Shown piece after piece: positions 1 through 11,129 of a stretch of DNA of 64,000 nucleotides. Location of the stretch: positions 66,690,864 to 66,754,863 of the forward strand of contig CM066993.1 of assembly GCA_033977485.1 (NCBI GenBank). The letters run 5' to 3'. Numbering within the stretch: position 1 is the first letter of the stretch; every line of letters begins with the position of its first letter. Source of the stretch: Hydrangea macrophylla (taxonomy: Eukaryota; Streptophyta; Magnoliopsida; Cornales; Hydrangeaceae). Made by a program: the position numbers and the translations under genes. Below the pieces are notes generated by a model. The model was given only the letters and a program-made list of their open reading frames with translations. It searched no databases and was not told where the DNA came from.

Positions 1-64
1 TTCTTGTACGAAACTTGATGTATTACGAGTTTGGGGCCAAACTCCTTTTTAAGGAGGGGAGAGA
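1..64 (+). other. 3' end of Ty3/gypsy internal region with polypurine tract
   Basis: This is the last stretch of a chromovirus-like internal domain that begins before the window. The wording around 'gtttggggccaaactcc' followed by a purine run (51-64) closely matches the region just before the 3' LTR of the Tekay-like element at 51780-51822. The purine run would be the polypurine tract that primes plus-strand synthesis. No usable coding sequence remains here. Confidence 0.7.
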
Positions 65-1373
65 TATAACACCCACTCCGGCGGTTTATATTTAATATTG
101 CTTTAGCATGCATAATCATGAGTTAATGTTAATTAATGTGTTATGTGACACTTATTGGAGATGAGATTAACCCACTAAGTTGATTATGGGTGTCCAGTTG
201 GGAACCCAGTTATGGCCAGTACGACAATCCCAAGTTGGGATATGTGTTGATGGGTCCCAGTTGAGAGAGGACAGTAATATGTGGAACACCTTATGTGCCT
301 AAATATTTATTAAGGCTTAAATAGTTTATTATTTTTTTGTTAATAATATCATGTTGTTAGGTGATGACCACCTTTTGGGATCAATTAGGGGTACCTTTGT
401 AAGCACGAATTGAATACGTTACATAATTTGTAGGCTAATTAGCAACTTCATATAATTATATGGGACCAGTTATGGGACCCATACGAGACATAGATAAATA
501 CCCATTTAGATTTGGGATAGTTTTAATACAGTTTCATAATTAGTTGGGGCGTAAGTGCAAAACTTGTAAACTAGTGGGGGTATTATAATAAAATGGGGAA
601 ACTCATATAACAAGACACGTACTGGATGAGTTATACTCATCTTCTTCATTTAGATTTACAATCAGAGATATACGAGACGTATATCGACGGAATTTTGACG
701 GCAAACTTCTCAACGCCGATTGACGGCCCGAACGACGTCGGTTTTTAAAATATGCTTTATATTCGGACTCTTGAAGGTGAGTCTAATCTATTGGCACTAA
801 TTTTATTGAGTTTTGTGATAGTTTTTCCGCGACCCATTTTGGGGTTTAAGCTCATAGCTTGTAATTTATGTATAGGATTTGTACCTGCTTCTAGTAGGAC
901 TTTAATTTCACAATTAAGAGCGAAACCCAAGAGATGAGTGATGTTAATTTTGATATTTGGATGATTTTCATGTTGGATTCAATTGTAATTGATCGGTGAC
1001 GAATAGTTGCCGTTTATAGTCTTACAAATACCCTTTGTTAGCCCATTTCATGTAGTTATTAGTTATTTATTATAAGTATTCTCAATTTTGTAAGATTTGG
1101 AGCTTTAACTTGAAAATGCACAAAAATCCAATGATTAGTGGCTTTGGAAGTCATTCTGGGCTCAACGGTGATTCTGGTGAAAGTTGAATGCAGTAGCAGC
1201 CTTGGTAACTCGCATTTTTGGCAAGGAATACTTTGGATTTGAGAAATTTCTCCAGAGATACAAAATGTAGATCTTCGAGTTACGGACGCGTGGCCGCAAA
1301 CGGTGAGTCAATCCGAGTTTCGAGAAAAAGTTATCGCAATTCTACCAAAGTCGCGCAGTGCAGCGAAAAGGAC

Positions 1374-1396
1374 CTCGCGCGAGCGGGCCGCGCGAG
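1374..1396. promoter_or_regulatory. Pair of CGCGCGAG near-palindromes upstream of a TATA box
   Basis: CTCGCGCGAG, a perfect 10-bp palindrome, is followed 13 bp later by a second CGCGCGAG copy, with a weaker 'tcgcgcag' at 1351. They lie about 145 bp upstream of the TATA-like sequence at 1541. The placement parallels the palindrome clusters in the other LTRs of this window, but the spacing is shorter and the motif differs. Function is unknown. Confidence 0.4.
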
Positions 1397-1540
1397 CGAC
1401 CTGTGAAAAAACCAAAAACGCGTATTTTGTTAAATTAAAGTGCCCAGCGAAGGTGGTTTGTGCATATGACATCCAGAAACGTAAATATAGCAGTTTTAGT
1501 ACAATTTGGCTTAGGAAAGCTTCCTAAATCCTTCCAAACA

Positions 1541-1550
1541 CTATATAAAT
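1541..1550 (+). promoter_or_regulatory. TATA-like box of the solo LTR
   Basis: The sequence ctatataaat sits where the LTR promoter is expected, about 450 bp into the LTR remnant. This is a motif-based call only. Confidence 0.4.
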
Positions 1551-3983
1551 CCTATTCTAAATCAATTTTATTGTTACACATCATTACACAACATTAGATA
1601 CATCCATATACAACAAAAACTTCAGCCATTGAAGAGAGGAAAGCAAGGAGAAGAAGAAGAAGACCAAGGATTCCCATGGCCTCCTCCATCAACCTCTTGT
1701 CGTTCATCAATTCTATGGCTAACTAAACTCAAGATCTAGCGTTTCAATGAAACCCTAGCCAAGTAATAGGGTATATTTTATGTTTTTATCTTAGTTTTAT
1801 TATGTATGGATGACACATATTCCGAGGATTTTTAAAAATAAATCGTGCTCTTATTGATTAAATCGTTACTTTCAAAGTTTACTCATGTCTTAGATCTATT
1901 TTGATGGTAGTGTGCTCAATGATCTATGATTGCTATGCTTGTTTAGATTATTTACATGTAATGGTGCTTAAATTGAATTGTGCTATCAAGTATTCGAATA
2001 GTCCATGCCTAGATTTGACGGATTATACCACAACCCTAGTTTAGTGTGGGATAATTCGTGCTAACCGAAGATGGATTATGTTGGTGCTTGAACCATATTT
2101 ATTTTCTTGACGGAGGAATTGGGCTTGTAGCTACAATTCCCCATTATCATCCAACTTAATAAGCTAAAGTAATTCGTAAATACCCTTATTATGAAGCTAG
2201 TGGTGGATTTGCAATCCTAGGTTCCTTAAACTTATTATAAAAATAAATATTTAATTACTTTCAAAATTTAGAGTTACTTTTATTGTTATTAGTTTAATTC
2301 AAATTAAATTCAAAATCCGTTTTTCTTAATTAACTATATTTAGGTTTTAAAAATTAAAGTGCGTAGTATTCAATCTCTGTGGGTTCGACCTTTACTTCCA
2401 CACTGCAAATCTTTTGAAAGTAAAGCATAAGTTAAGCATACTTTTATATCTTGATTTTGACAAGATCAGTAATGTCAAAGCATGTCTAATTAGCGTAATT
2501 TAATTTATTTAGCTTATTATTGGGCAAAATTTATGTGGCTAAATTAGGCCCAATTTATTTGTGAAAGCATGGTGTAATGATTAAATGAGCATGTTGAGTT
2601 GCCTGTTTGGGTTAGTGGAAATTGCTAATTTTATACCACCATGAGGTAATCTTTGTGGTGACGACCACGACCGCCAGAGGCCTATGGGACTGCACATGTG
2701 AGGGCGTGAGTCATGACTAGTCACGTGGGTTTGGGGAGTGAAGCCGTGGGCTAGCCGGTAGTCGTAGGAGTGAACTAGTAATTGCCAGAGACTATAGTTC
2801 TTTGTAATATGTTGAATTGAGTGCATTTATTATCCATGTTCATGATTGGCATTGCTCACAAGCATATAGCTTATATATTGTAGTGGTTATTGAATAACTA
2901 TCGTAGGTAATCGCGGCGAGGAATCGGGGAAGTGGTCTGGGAAGTGGCTTGGCTAGCTTATGGGTTTGGGAAGTTGTTGTAATTTTATTAATAGTTACTT
3001 GCTTTTTAGTGTTAAACTTGTAATATGTTTGTAATTAGTTTCAAATCCTGATGGTAGAGTATGTTATAACATAGTTGGTGTAAAACTTGTATAATAGGAG
3101 TTGGTAGCCTTGTTGCTTGTAATATATCATTTTGGTGGTTAAATGTTTATGTATAGAGCTTGGGTTAGTTTCGGACATTAATCTTGGAGTTTTACTCTTT
3201 GGGTTTGATCGGTTAATGGTTATTTAGTACTTTAATTAGAATATTTAAAAACTCTTGCTTGAACTTGGAAGCTCATGTTTGTGACTTTGGTTTTATTCTA
3301 AATGGTTTAAAGCATTAGTGCTAATTTCTACTTGTGATTTGGTAATATTATTTGAGAATTTACTATTTGCTAAAACAGGGTTTTTGGCTGATTGCAAAGA
3401 CAGGATTTTGCCCTTTATTGGTTGAGTTTCTTTGGTTTAAGCTTATTTTAAACTTATTTTGAAACTTTAATCATTGGTGTAAGGCTTTGGTGGCGTGCCA
3501 CGTGTCCTAGAATCATCTGGGTGGTTCCGGGGCATGACAGTAGATGATATTTACCCTAAGATTACTTAATAACATAATTAATTATTAAACATATTGATTA
3601 GAGGTGAAAAATGCATATTTATAGCGTATTTCACGGTCTTTTATGCATACTTTTATCCTCAAGTCCCTAGATTTAGATGCATATCAATGATTAAGTGTTT
3701 TCTATGATGTTGAGACTCAAACATGTGTTTTTACACTATTTTGCAGGTCATGGAAAGCAAACATTGCATAGAAAATGATTCTGGTGAAGAGAACAACAGA
3801 AGCAGCTGGGAAAATGCCAATTTTGACAATGATGACTTCAGATTTGGAAGATTTTCCCAGAGACATGAAATGTAGATCTTTGAGTTACGGTCGCGTGGCC
3901 GCAAACGGGAGGTCAATCCGAGGTCCGAGTAAAAAGTTATGGCCATTCTACCATCGGGGTGCAGAGCTGTCAAAATCAGAGGA

Positions 3984-4052
3984 GTTCAAGCGATTGAAGA
4001 GAGTTCAATCGATCGAACCTTCGATCGATCGAACTGAGCTCGATCGATCGAA
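3984..4052. promoter_or_regulatory. Upstream palindrome cluster: two pairs of TTCGATCGATCGAA-like motifs
   Basis: Four copies start near 3984, 4003, 4020 and 4039. Within each pair the starts are about 19 bp apart, leaving 4-5 bp between 14-bp palindromes. The cluster ends about 42 bp upstream of the TATA box at 4094. The identical copy in the 3' LTR is at 9444-9512. This could be a binding site for a dimeric protein. Seen: motif and spacing. Inferred: function. Confidence 0.75.
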
Positions 4053-4093
4053 CTCTATTTTCACCCAAAAGTTGCGTAAACTCTGTGGGAACC

Positions 4094-4102
4094 CTATATA
4101 TA
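4094..4102 (+). promoter_or_regulatory. Predicted LTR TATA box
   Basis: The sequence ctatatata lies in the middle of the LTR, about 500 bp from its start, directly after the first palindrome cluster. It is repeated at 9554-9562 in the 3' LTR. Confidence 0.55.
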
Positions 4103-4461
4103 CGTCGTTTTGACGCCAGACGAAGGGGGGACGCTCCAGAACGCGAAAAACAGCAGTTTAGGGTAGTTTTAGGGTTAGATTAGGAGTAGATTAGGTTAGA
4201 TTCATCACTTTCTTCCTCCTTTTCCATTGTAGATTGAAGATTCAAGTTTGTTTCAAGTTTATTCAGATTATATTCAGATTATTTACAGGTTTTTCCTTTC
4301 CAATCTATGTTCTTTGATTGTTTATTAGTTTAGATGTTGATGATTGCTTTGTTTTACTATTTCTGCACTAGTTTAATCATGTTTTCGTAGTTTAGACGTT
4401 GGAAATATGTGATGATATATTGATTCTTAGCCTCTGCCATGCAATCTTTAGAAATCCTGGG

Positions 4462-4580
4462 CTCGATCGATCGAAGGTATTTCGATCGATCGAACCAGGG
4501 CCATAGTCAAGCGATCGAAGACACTTCGATCGATTGAAGGATGACTGTTCGATCGATCGAGAGCGCTTCGATCGATCGAA
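4462..4580. promoter_or_regulatory. Downstream palindrome cluster: three pairs of TTCGATCGATCGAA-like motifs
   Basis: Six copies start near 4462, 4481, 4507, 4525, 4548 and 4567, giving spacings of 19, 18 and 19 bp within pairs and 23-26 bp between pairs. The cluster lies about 360-480 bp after the TATA box, so it would be transcribed. In RNA each pair could fold as a 14-bp stem with a 4-5 nt loop. The 3' LTR copy is at 9922-10040. Confidence 0.75.
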
Positions 4581-5221
4581 CATGTTAAATCTTGAGATGA
4601 TTCTTTTAAGTATTCCATGACTTTCTGTTTTAGAAATCTGTCATCAAATTGTCCCAATAAGCTCAGTTTGTCACAACAGTTTTTAGAACTTAAAGCCTTA
4701 AGGCTATTTTCTTCAATGACTTTTGAAAACCACTTTGAATGCTAACACCATTTAGAGTGCAAGTAATAACCATTGTTTTAAACCGTCTTTCATGTATTTT
4801 ACTCAAATGTGATGATGTAGTCCCGGTCATGAAAGGGCTACTGAGTCTTTATCTTTAGAAAAATACGGAATGCTGAAGAGGAATGAACTCCATAGAACGT
4901 TAATGAATGTGCATGGTAGATGGTTAGGATTAATGTGGATTCACGTGTTTCCAACACCTTTAATTTAGTTGTTTAATTATTATGTTTCTTTATGCTTTAG
5001 TTTATTATTTAGTTTAATTTAATTAGTTAGGATTTGTTAGTACACCTCCACTTCTATATTCTTATTTTCTTTTCTTTTGCTTTAGGTTATAACTTGGTAG
5101 ATATTCTTCCTATTCCTTCCCTGTGGGATCGACCTGGACTTCCAGTACTATATTACTTGCACGATCACCTACACTTGGGTGTTGCACAAGAGCGCACAAC
5201 TTTTTAGTCGTGTCAAGTTTT

Positions 5222-5239
5222 TGGCGCCGTTGCCGGGGA
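5222..5239 (+). other. Primer-binding site for tRNA-Asp
   Basis: tggcgccgttgccgggga begins 6 bp after the 5' LTR and is complementary to the 3' end of plant tRNA-Asp(GTC), the primer used by Athila/Tat-type elements. Confidence 0.85.
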
Positions 5240-5376
5240 AGGCAACTAGGTTAGGATTTTACTAAGTTTTTTCATTTTTCTTCTTTTACTTAAAAAAAAA
5301 AAAAAAAAAAAATCATTGGACTTTTTCTCTCACAAGAAAAAAAAAAAATTCTTTTGTTTAAATATTTTGGGTAAAC

Positions 5377-7083
5377 ATGTCTTATCCATATTACCCTCCA
5401 TACAACACAAATACCACGAATGGGTACACATTAGGTAATGAGAACTATACCCCGAGTTGGCAAGCACCCACATATGATGCACATTATCAACCTGAGTGCT
5501 ACCAATCACCACAATGGGAAAACCATCGTGTTGGTCCCCCATGTTATCAAACGTATCAAGAACCTCCACCTGGAGAGTTCTATCAATCGCAATGGGGATA
5601 TAACCAAAATGATAGTGTAGGATATAGTAGTAGTTCCCACGATTACCAAATGCACCAAGACTTTTCTTCTGGGGAGTCTTGCACACAAACACAATGGGAA
5701 GGGGACTATTACCAACAACAATGGGGTGAAACTTCATATAGTTATAATGAGGAGAATAACCAAGTTGAGGATACTGGTATGTTAGAATTGCTGCTTAGTG
5801 AAATGAAAAGGTTAGAGAGTGCAATTGATAAATTAGGAGCTAGATATCAACAAGCATTTGATAGCCAACCTTTAGAAGACTATACCAGTCCTTCAACGCT
5901 ACAACCTGAATTTCAAGACACTAACAATGGAATGGAATTAGAGGACAATGATGGGTTCTTACCGAGTGAGGTTAACAACTCATTTGAGAAAGTGATAACC
6001 CAACAAGAACTCCAAAACCAAACCATAGAGCATGAAGTTGTAGAACCATCTTCTCCTCAACATACAACCCCAGACATCAACTCCTTCACTGCCTTGATAA
6101 AGTTGCACAATCTCTTTGTCCAGAGTACTTCAATAGATGACACATATAGTGAGGAGAGTTGCGAGGATGAGAATGAGGTCTTAAAAGATGATGAGAGTTT
6201 AGGTGATTGCACGCAATTAGGAAAGGAAGAGTCCCATGTTGACTCTACCCCTACCTTTGATAGTGACCCTAGGGTGGACGTTATTGAAATTTCTAAATTC
6301 GATTTAGATTCATATGGTATTCATGAACCCTCACCTCTTTCGGCCGAAGAGGTGGTGTCACCAAGTTGCCCATCATCTATCCTTTCTATTAATCAAAACT
6401 CTCATCCTGAGCTTGAATGTTATGTGTACCCCATTCGTGAACAAACAGAATGTGTTGTGGAAGAGGATGGTAAGGATATTAGCACATGTTCTTCACAAAA
6501 TTTTAACTTTCAAAATTCTTTGAGAGAAGACTTAGAAAATATTGGGCCCACTTTAGATGATCTTAAAATTCAACAAGAAGCTAGCAATCTTCTAGACTGC
6601 TTGACCTTCTTGAGTGATTATGACATTGAGGCCCAAATAGATAGCTTTATCCAAGTCCAGTCCAAAACCATGTGCATAGAACAGAAATTCAATTCCTATG
6701 ATTATATCTCCATAGATTCTGTTCTAGGACAAGCGAAGGGTGGTGAAGCTTCATTAGAACATCACTTCGACCCTGCCGCTTTTATTGAACCATGGCCTCC
6801 CCCTGTTTTTAGTATTAAAATAGAGGCTGTTATAGGAAATACCAACACCAAAGATCGTTTCTTGCATATAATTCCTAAAAAGTGTGGTATTACTTTTATA
6901 ACTGTCCCAAAAAAATTTGGAAGCCATAGGTTTTGCATCATCTCCTCTGACCTTGAGCCTGACATTAGTTGGGGGGAGTTGCATTTTTATGAGGATCCCA
7001 ACATTCTTCTCACTGTTAAATTATTTTATTGGGAAGATCCTCAAAAATTTCGGTTGTTAATCTATGATAAAAATCTTGATTAA
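5377..7083 (+). CDS. Orphan 568-aa ORF of the non-autonomous element
   Basis: This is the only long ORF in the element. It starts at an ATG about 140 bp after the primer-binding site and is intact. Residues 1 to about 130 are low-complexity and rich in Tyr, Gln, Pro and Trp, with 'QW' recurring roughly every 20-25 residues. Residues 135-165 look helical and may form a short coiled coil (LLLSEMKRLESAIDKLG). About 170-460 is acidic, rich in Ser, Glu and Asp. The last 100 residues look globular, rich in aromatic and beta-type residues, beginning near 'FIEPWPPPVFSI'. There is no CCHC knuckle, protease DTG/DSG, RT or integrase motif. The Tyr-Pro-Gln rich start vaguely resembles the N-terminus of some Athila-type gag proteins, but I do not recognise the family. 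It could be a divergent structural protein, a packaging factor or a captured host sequence. An intact frame in a recently moved copy suggests it was under selection. Confidence 0.8.
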   Translation: MSYPYYPPYNTNTTNGYTLGNENYTPSWQAPTYDAHYQPECYQSPQWENHRVGPPCYQTYQEPPPGEFYQSQWGYNQNDSVGYSSSSHDYQMHQDFSSGESCTQTQWEGDYYQQQWGETSYSYNEENNQVEDTGMLELLLSEMKRLESAIDKLGARYQQAFDSQPLEDYTSPSTLQPEFQDTNNGMELEDNDGFLPSEVNNSFEKVITQQELQNQTIEHEVVEPSSPQHTTPDINSFTALIKLHNLFVQSTSIDDTYSEESCEDENEVLKDDESLGDCTQLGKEESHVDSTPTFDSDPRVDVIEISKFDLDSYGIHEPSPLSAEEVVSPSCPSSILSINQNSHPELECYVYPIREQTECVVEEDGKDISTCSSQNFNFQNSLREDLENIGPTLDDLKIQQEASNLLDCLTFLSDYDIEAQIDSFIQVQSKTMCIEQKFNSYDYISIDSVLGQAKGGEASLEHHFDPAAFIEPWPPPVFSIKIEAVIGNTNTKDRFLHIIPKKCGITFITVPKKFGSHRFCIISSDLEPDISWGELHFYEDPNILLTVKLFYWEDPQKFRLLIYDKNLD

Positions 7084-9054
7084 CCGAATTTATTTACTGA
7101 GTAGTTGTATCCATGTTTCCTTGTTGCTACTAATGATCTTGCAGGTAACTTAAGAAAAAAATGGATATTAATGCCTCGAGGTAACATCCTTCCTTCTCTC
7201 GCTTTACTTTACATATCCATGTGTTTAGTTTAGAACATTGGGGACAATGTTTAGTTTTAGTTGGGGGGAGTGAGCCATTGCATGCCTCATATCTTTTTGC
7301 TGTGCTTTAGTGTCATATACCTGCTTAGCAACATGTAACTCAAATTAATATTTGCAAAATTTTTTGATTTTTTTTTTTAAGATAATAAAATGGTTCTTGT
7401 ATTTCTCTCATAGTTAATGTAGTTAGTTATGACGCATTAGTGTTATTTTCTATATGTTATTAGTATGTGATACACTATGGTAGTTTGTTTACTATCTTAG
7501 TTATAGTATATTTTATGCTTTTTAATCTTCAAACAACTTTAAGCACGTTGTGACAACCTTGTACTTAGCTAAAATGGATTAGTAAGCATAGTTTAAGTGT
7601 CTTGAAAGACTGTAGTGGAGACTAATACCCCAAGTGAGCTTTTGTGCCATTCTTTGTTTTTGAGGGTTTTATAAAATTACTCTTACTTTTTGAAAAGCGT
7701 ATTAATTCGTTGAAAGTCTCATTTTTCTTCTTCATTTTGACTGATCACTAAAAGAGAACGTTCAGGATTTACCAAACTTTAGAGCTCTTGAATTTACTAA
7801 AATGAATTATCCTATTAACTTAGAAGATGATTTAGGCCATCTTTTGACCATACATGGATAATACAGCCTTGGCCTACCTATATGTTATTTCTTTACTTCA
7901 CCTCTTGAACTTATCATATTCGCCTTGTCTTCACAATCCTAAAATCTTTACCTAACTCCCAATTAGGAGTTCAAGCATCAGTTCTTTATTTAGGTGTGAT
8001 TGGGATGTGTTGCGTTAACAAGAAGTATGTTAGTGTGAATAAGGGAAAGTTGGCAAAGAAAAAATAAAAGAAAAAAAGAAAAGCATGAGAAGAAAAAGAA
8101 AAAAAAAAATGCCAATGGTTGTTACAAAAGGAAAAAAAAAAGGAATGAAAAGAAGAGTGTGAAAAAAATAAATAAAAGAAAAGAAGAAGAGAGAGATTGG
8201 AGATGTGGGAAGTTTGAAAAGTTATAGTAGACATTCCAATCACATCCTTTGACCCAATTGAATATCACGAGCTTTTTTTTTTTCTTCTTAATCTAACACC
8301 TCTTTTTCAAAGTCCTGATGATTTTAAGTAAATTGGATTTGAAGTTAAGGTAATGAGAGAGTTATCCACGGTATCTCGCTCTTCTAGTGAAAAGTATCCT
8401 TTCATGAGACTCTGTTCACTAAAATTTCCGTTTTTCTATTTAGATATGAGAAGCATTAGATTCCATTTACATTTACTCTTTATAGCTTCCATATCATGAG
8501 TGATAATTATTACACCTAATTCAGAGTGATTTCATCTTAAGAGTGTAATCCCGGTGAGAGTTGAGTCAAAATGAACGTCTTGATAGTGTCTTAGGTTATG
8601 CAAGCTTTGAAATTAAAGTTTTGTATTTTGGTTGTCCATTCACACACACACTTGAAGATTAATAAGTATGGAATATTCTAATGACTTTGATCGTAGATTA
8701 ACTGTAATATGTGTGTTGCATTGCTATGGCTTATTAGAGAGTTTCATGAGATTGTTGAGCTTAACTATATTGTTAAATGAGAGGAAAATTTCTTGAAAAC
8801 ATTTAAATGAGAACCATTACCTTAAACATGAATTTTGTGGGTAGATTCACTGCAAACCCTCACGAGACAACACTCGTCCACTAGGGGGAACCTAGGGGTT
8901 TAAAGGCTTGTTGCATACGCTAAATGCAATCGCGATTCCTGCGAAAGTGAGTTAGGATTTTTATTTTCTTTTGTTTTCAATTTTTAGAGTTTAAATAAAC
9001 ATTGCTGTAGTTCGCTTCATTGCTAGGGACTAGCAACGAGCTAGTTGGGGGGTG
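7084..9054 (+). other. 3' non-coding interior and polypurine tract
   Basis: About 2 kb without a credible ORF. It holds the Athila/Tat-like 'acattggggacaatgt' block and a first G-rich tract (7234-7271), a purine-rich A/G stretch (8050-8210), and the terminal polypurine tract (about 9044-9054) that abuts the 3' LTR. No gene or RNA structure was recognised beyond these. Confidence 0.7.
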
Positions 9055-10675
9055 TGATTAGAGGTGAAAAATGCATATTTATAGCGTATTTCACGGTCTT
9101 TTATGCATACTTTTATCCTCAAGTCCCTAGATTTAGATGCATATCAATGATTAAGTGTTTTCTATGATGTTGAGACTCAAACATGTGTTTTTACACTATT
9201 TTGCAGGTCATGGAAAGCAAACATTGCATAGAAAATGATTCTGGTGAAGAGAACAACAGAAGCAGCTGGGAAAATGCCAATTTTGACAATGATGACTTCA
9301 GATTTGGAAGATTTTCCCAGAGACATGAAATGTAGATCTTTGAGTTACGGTCGCGTGGCCGCAAACGGGAGGTCAATCCGAGGTCCGAGTAAAAAGTTAT
9401 GGCCATTCTACCATCGGGGTGCAGAGCTGTCAAAATCAGAGGAGTTCAAGCGATTGAAGAGAGTTCAATCGATCGAACCTTCGATCGATCGAACTGAGCT
9501 CGATCGATCGAACTCTATTTTCACCCAAAAGTTGCGTAAACTCTGTGGGAACCCTATATATACGTCGTTTTGACGCCAGACGAAGGGGGGACGCTCCAGA
9601 ACGCGAAAAACAGCAGTTTAGGGTAGTTTTAGGGTTAGATTAGGAGTAGATTAGGTTAGATTCATCACTTTCTTCCTCCTTTTCCATTGTAGATTGAAGA
9701 TTCAAGTTTGTTTCAAGTTTATTCAGATTATATTCAGATTATTTACAGGTTTTTCCTTTCCAATCTATGTTCTTTGATTGTTTATTAGTTTAGATGTTGA
9801 TGATTGCTTTGTTTTACTATTTCTGCACTAGTTTAATCATGTTTTCGTAGTTTAGACGTTGGAAATATGTGATGATATATTGATTCTTAGCCTCTGCCAT
9901 GCAATCTTTAGAAATCCTGGGCTCGATCGATCGAAGGTATTTCGATCGATCGAACCAGGGCCATAGTCAAGCGATCGAAGACACTTCGATCGATTGAAGG
10001 ATGACTGTTCGATCGATCGAGAGCGCTTCGATCGATCGAACATGTTAAATCTTGAGATGATTCTTTTAAGTATTCCATGACTTTCTGTTTTAGAAATCTG
10101 TCATCAAATTGTCCCAATAAGCTCAGTTTGTCACAACAGTTTTTAGAACTTAAAGCCTTAAGGCTATTTTCTTCAATGACTTTTGAAAACCACTTTGAAT
10201 GCTAACACCATTTAGAGTGCAAGTAATAACCATTGTTTTAAACCGTCTTTCATGTATTTTACTCAAATGTGATGATGTAGTCCCGGTCATGAAAGGGCTA
10301 CTGAGTCTTTATCTTTAGAAAAATACGGAATGCTGAAGAGGAATGAACTCCATAGAACGTTAATGAATGTGCATGGTAGATGGTTAGGATTAATGTGGAT
10401 TCACGTGTTTCCAACACCTTTAATTTAGTTGTTTAATTATTATGTTTCTTTATGCTTTAGTTTATTATTTAGTTTAATTTAATTAGTTAGGATTTGTTAG
10501 TACACCTCCACTTCTATATTCTTATTTTCTTTTCTTTTGCTTTAGGTTATAACTTGGTAGATATTCTTCCTATTCCTTCCCTGTGGGATCGACCTGGACT
10601 TCCAGTACTATATTACTTGCACGATCACCTACACTTGGGTGTTGCACAAGAGCGCACAACTTTTTAGTCGTGTCA
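9055..10675 (+). repeat. 3' LTR of the 3.6-10.7 kb element
   Basis: 1621 bp at a constant offset of 5460 from the 5' LTR. I saw no mismatch on line-by-line reading. It carries the same palindrome clusters (9444-9512 and 9922-10040) and TATA box (9554-9562), and is followed by the TSD CATAT. Confidence 0.95.
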
Positions 10676-10680
10676 CATAT

Positions 10681-11129
10681 TGAGTCGCTTGGCCAACCTT
10701 TTACAATTTTTTTTAAAATCACTGTTCTTTTTAATAACCAGAAAATTGATTAATTTTAAAAGTAGCAAATTGAGGCTTTTTCGAGAAATTAAGTTCAACC
10801 AAATCTCAAAAAATTGTTTCAGGGAATGGTCATTTTACAAATATCTCTAATCCCTACAGCAAATACGGAACGCTAAATAGCTTTTTAAACAATCTGTAAA
10901 GCAAAAATCTCTATTAAAAATCTCATATATCCAGTATATGCAGAATCAGACAATATACATTTTATGGATAACACTACATTGCTTTTCCTTGGATATATTT
11001 CGTCAAGTGGTTATTTGTCACTTATTTTCCATAGAGACAAACTTGCACATGTAGATCATTTATAAATTATAATTCAAAATAATTAGACAAAAACCTATAC
11101 AAATAATATAGCCTTTTCTGTATTTTATT
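10681..11129. other. AT-rich stretch without a recognised feature
   Basis: No ORF, terminal repeat or RNA gene was seen. Before the 3.6-kb element inserted it was contiguous with 3540-3594. Confidence 0.6.

Larger units (their letters stand above)
1090..2470 (+). mobile_element. Decayed Athila-like solo LTR nested in the Tekay-like LTR
   Basis: From about 1160 this region aligns with the LTR at 3595-5215. Shared parts include 'gattctggtgaa', 'ccagagatacaaaatgtaga', 'gagttacgg.cgcgtggccg' and the terminal 'ctgtgggttcgacc.ttacttcca' block. A TATA-like box lies at 1541-1550. The exact ends and a TSD could not be fixed. No internal domain is present, so it is best read as a solo LTR of a family related to the 3.6-10.7 kb element. 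It carries its own G+C-rich near-palindromes at 1374-1396. Short ORFs within it show no domain. Confidence 0.6.
65..3539 (+). mobile_element. 3' LTR of a Tekay-like Ty3 element, interrupted by another LTR
   Basis: It starts TATAACACCC after a polypurine tract and ends in TGACA, the same termini as the LTRs at 34235 and 51823. Both ends also share wording with those LTRs: 'gagcatgttgagttgc', 'ggcgaggaatcg' and the 'ggtggcgtgccacg' block near the 3' end. The apparent length of about 3.5 kb exceeds the 2.1 kb of its relatives because roughly 1.4 kb of an Athila-like LTR sits inside (about 1090-2470). No primer-binding site follows 3539, which fits a 3' LTR rather than a 5' LTR. No TSD can be tested because the 5' end is outside the window. 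Seen: termini and shared blocks. Inferred: family assignment. Confidence 0.7.
3595..5215 (+). repeat. 5' LTR of the 3.6-10.7 kb element
   Basis: 1621 bp, TG...CA ends. It contains a TATA box at 4094-4102, four TTCGATCGATCGAA-like palindromes just upstream (3984-4052) and six more downstream (4462-4580). The 3' part holds the 'ctgtgggatcgacctgg' block also seen in the decayed LTR at 2377. Short ORFs rich in Ser-Ile-Asp-Arg here are only translations of the palindrome repeats. Confidence 0.95.
3595..10675 (+). mobile_element. Complete young non-autonomous LTR retrotransposon with one orphan ORF
   Basis: It is flanked by the 5-bp TSD CATAT (3590-3594 and 10676-10680). The 1621-bp LTRs begin TGATTAGAGG and end GTGTCA, and I found no difference between them. 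A PBS complementary to tRNA-Asp directly follows the 5' LTR, and a G-rich polypurine tract (about 9044-9054) precedes the 3' LTR. The 3.8-kb interior holds one long ORF (5377-7083) and no recognisable gag, protease, RT, RNase H or integrase, so it must depend on enzymes from another element. The tRNA-Asp PBS and an 'acattggggacaatgt...ttggggggag' block (7234-7271) are typical of the Athila/Tat side of Ty3/gypsy. Identical LTRs and a perfect TSD indicate very recent insertion. Confidence 0.93.

Noticed and set aside
4392..4657. Ser-Ile-Asp-Arg repeat proteins in the LTRs (also 3775-4113, 9852-10117)
   Set aside because: These are translations of the TCGATCGA palindromes in several frames. No start context, no domains, and present only within LTRs.
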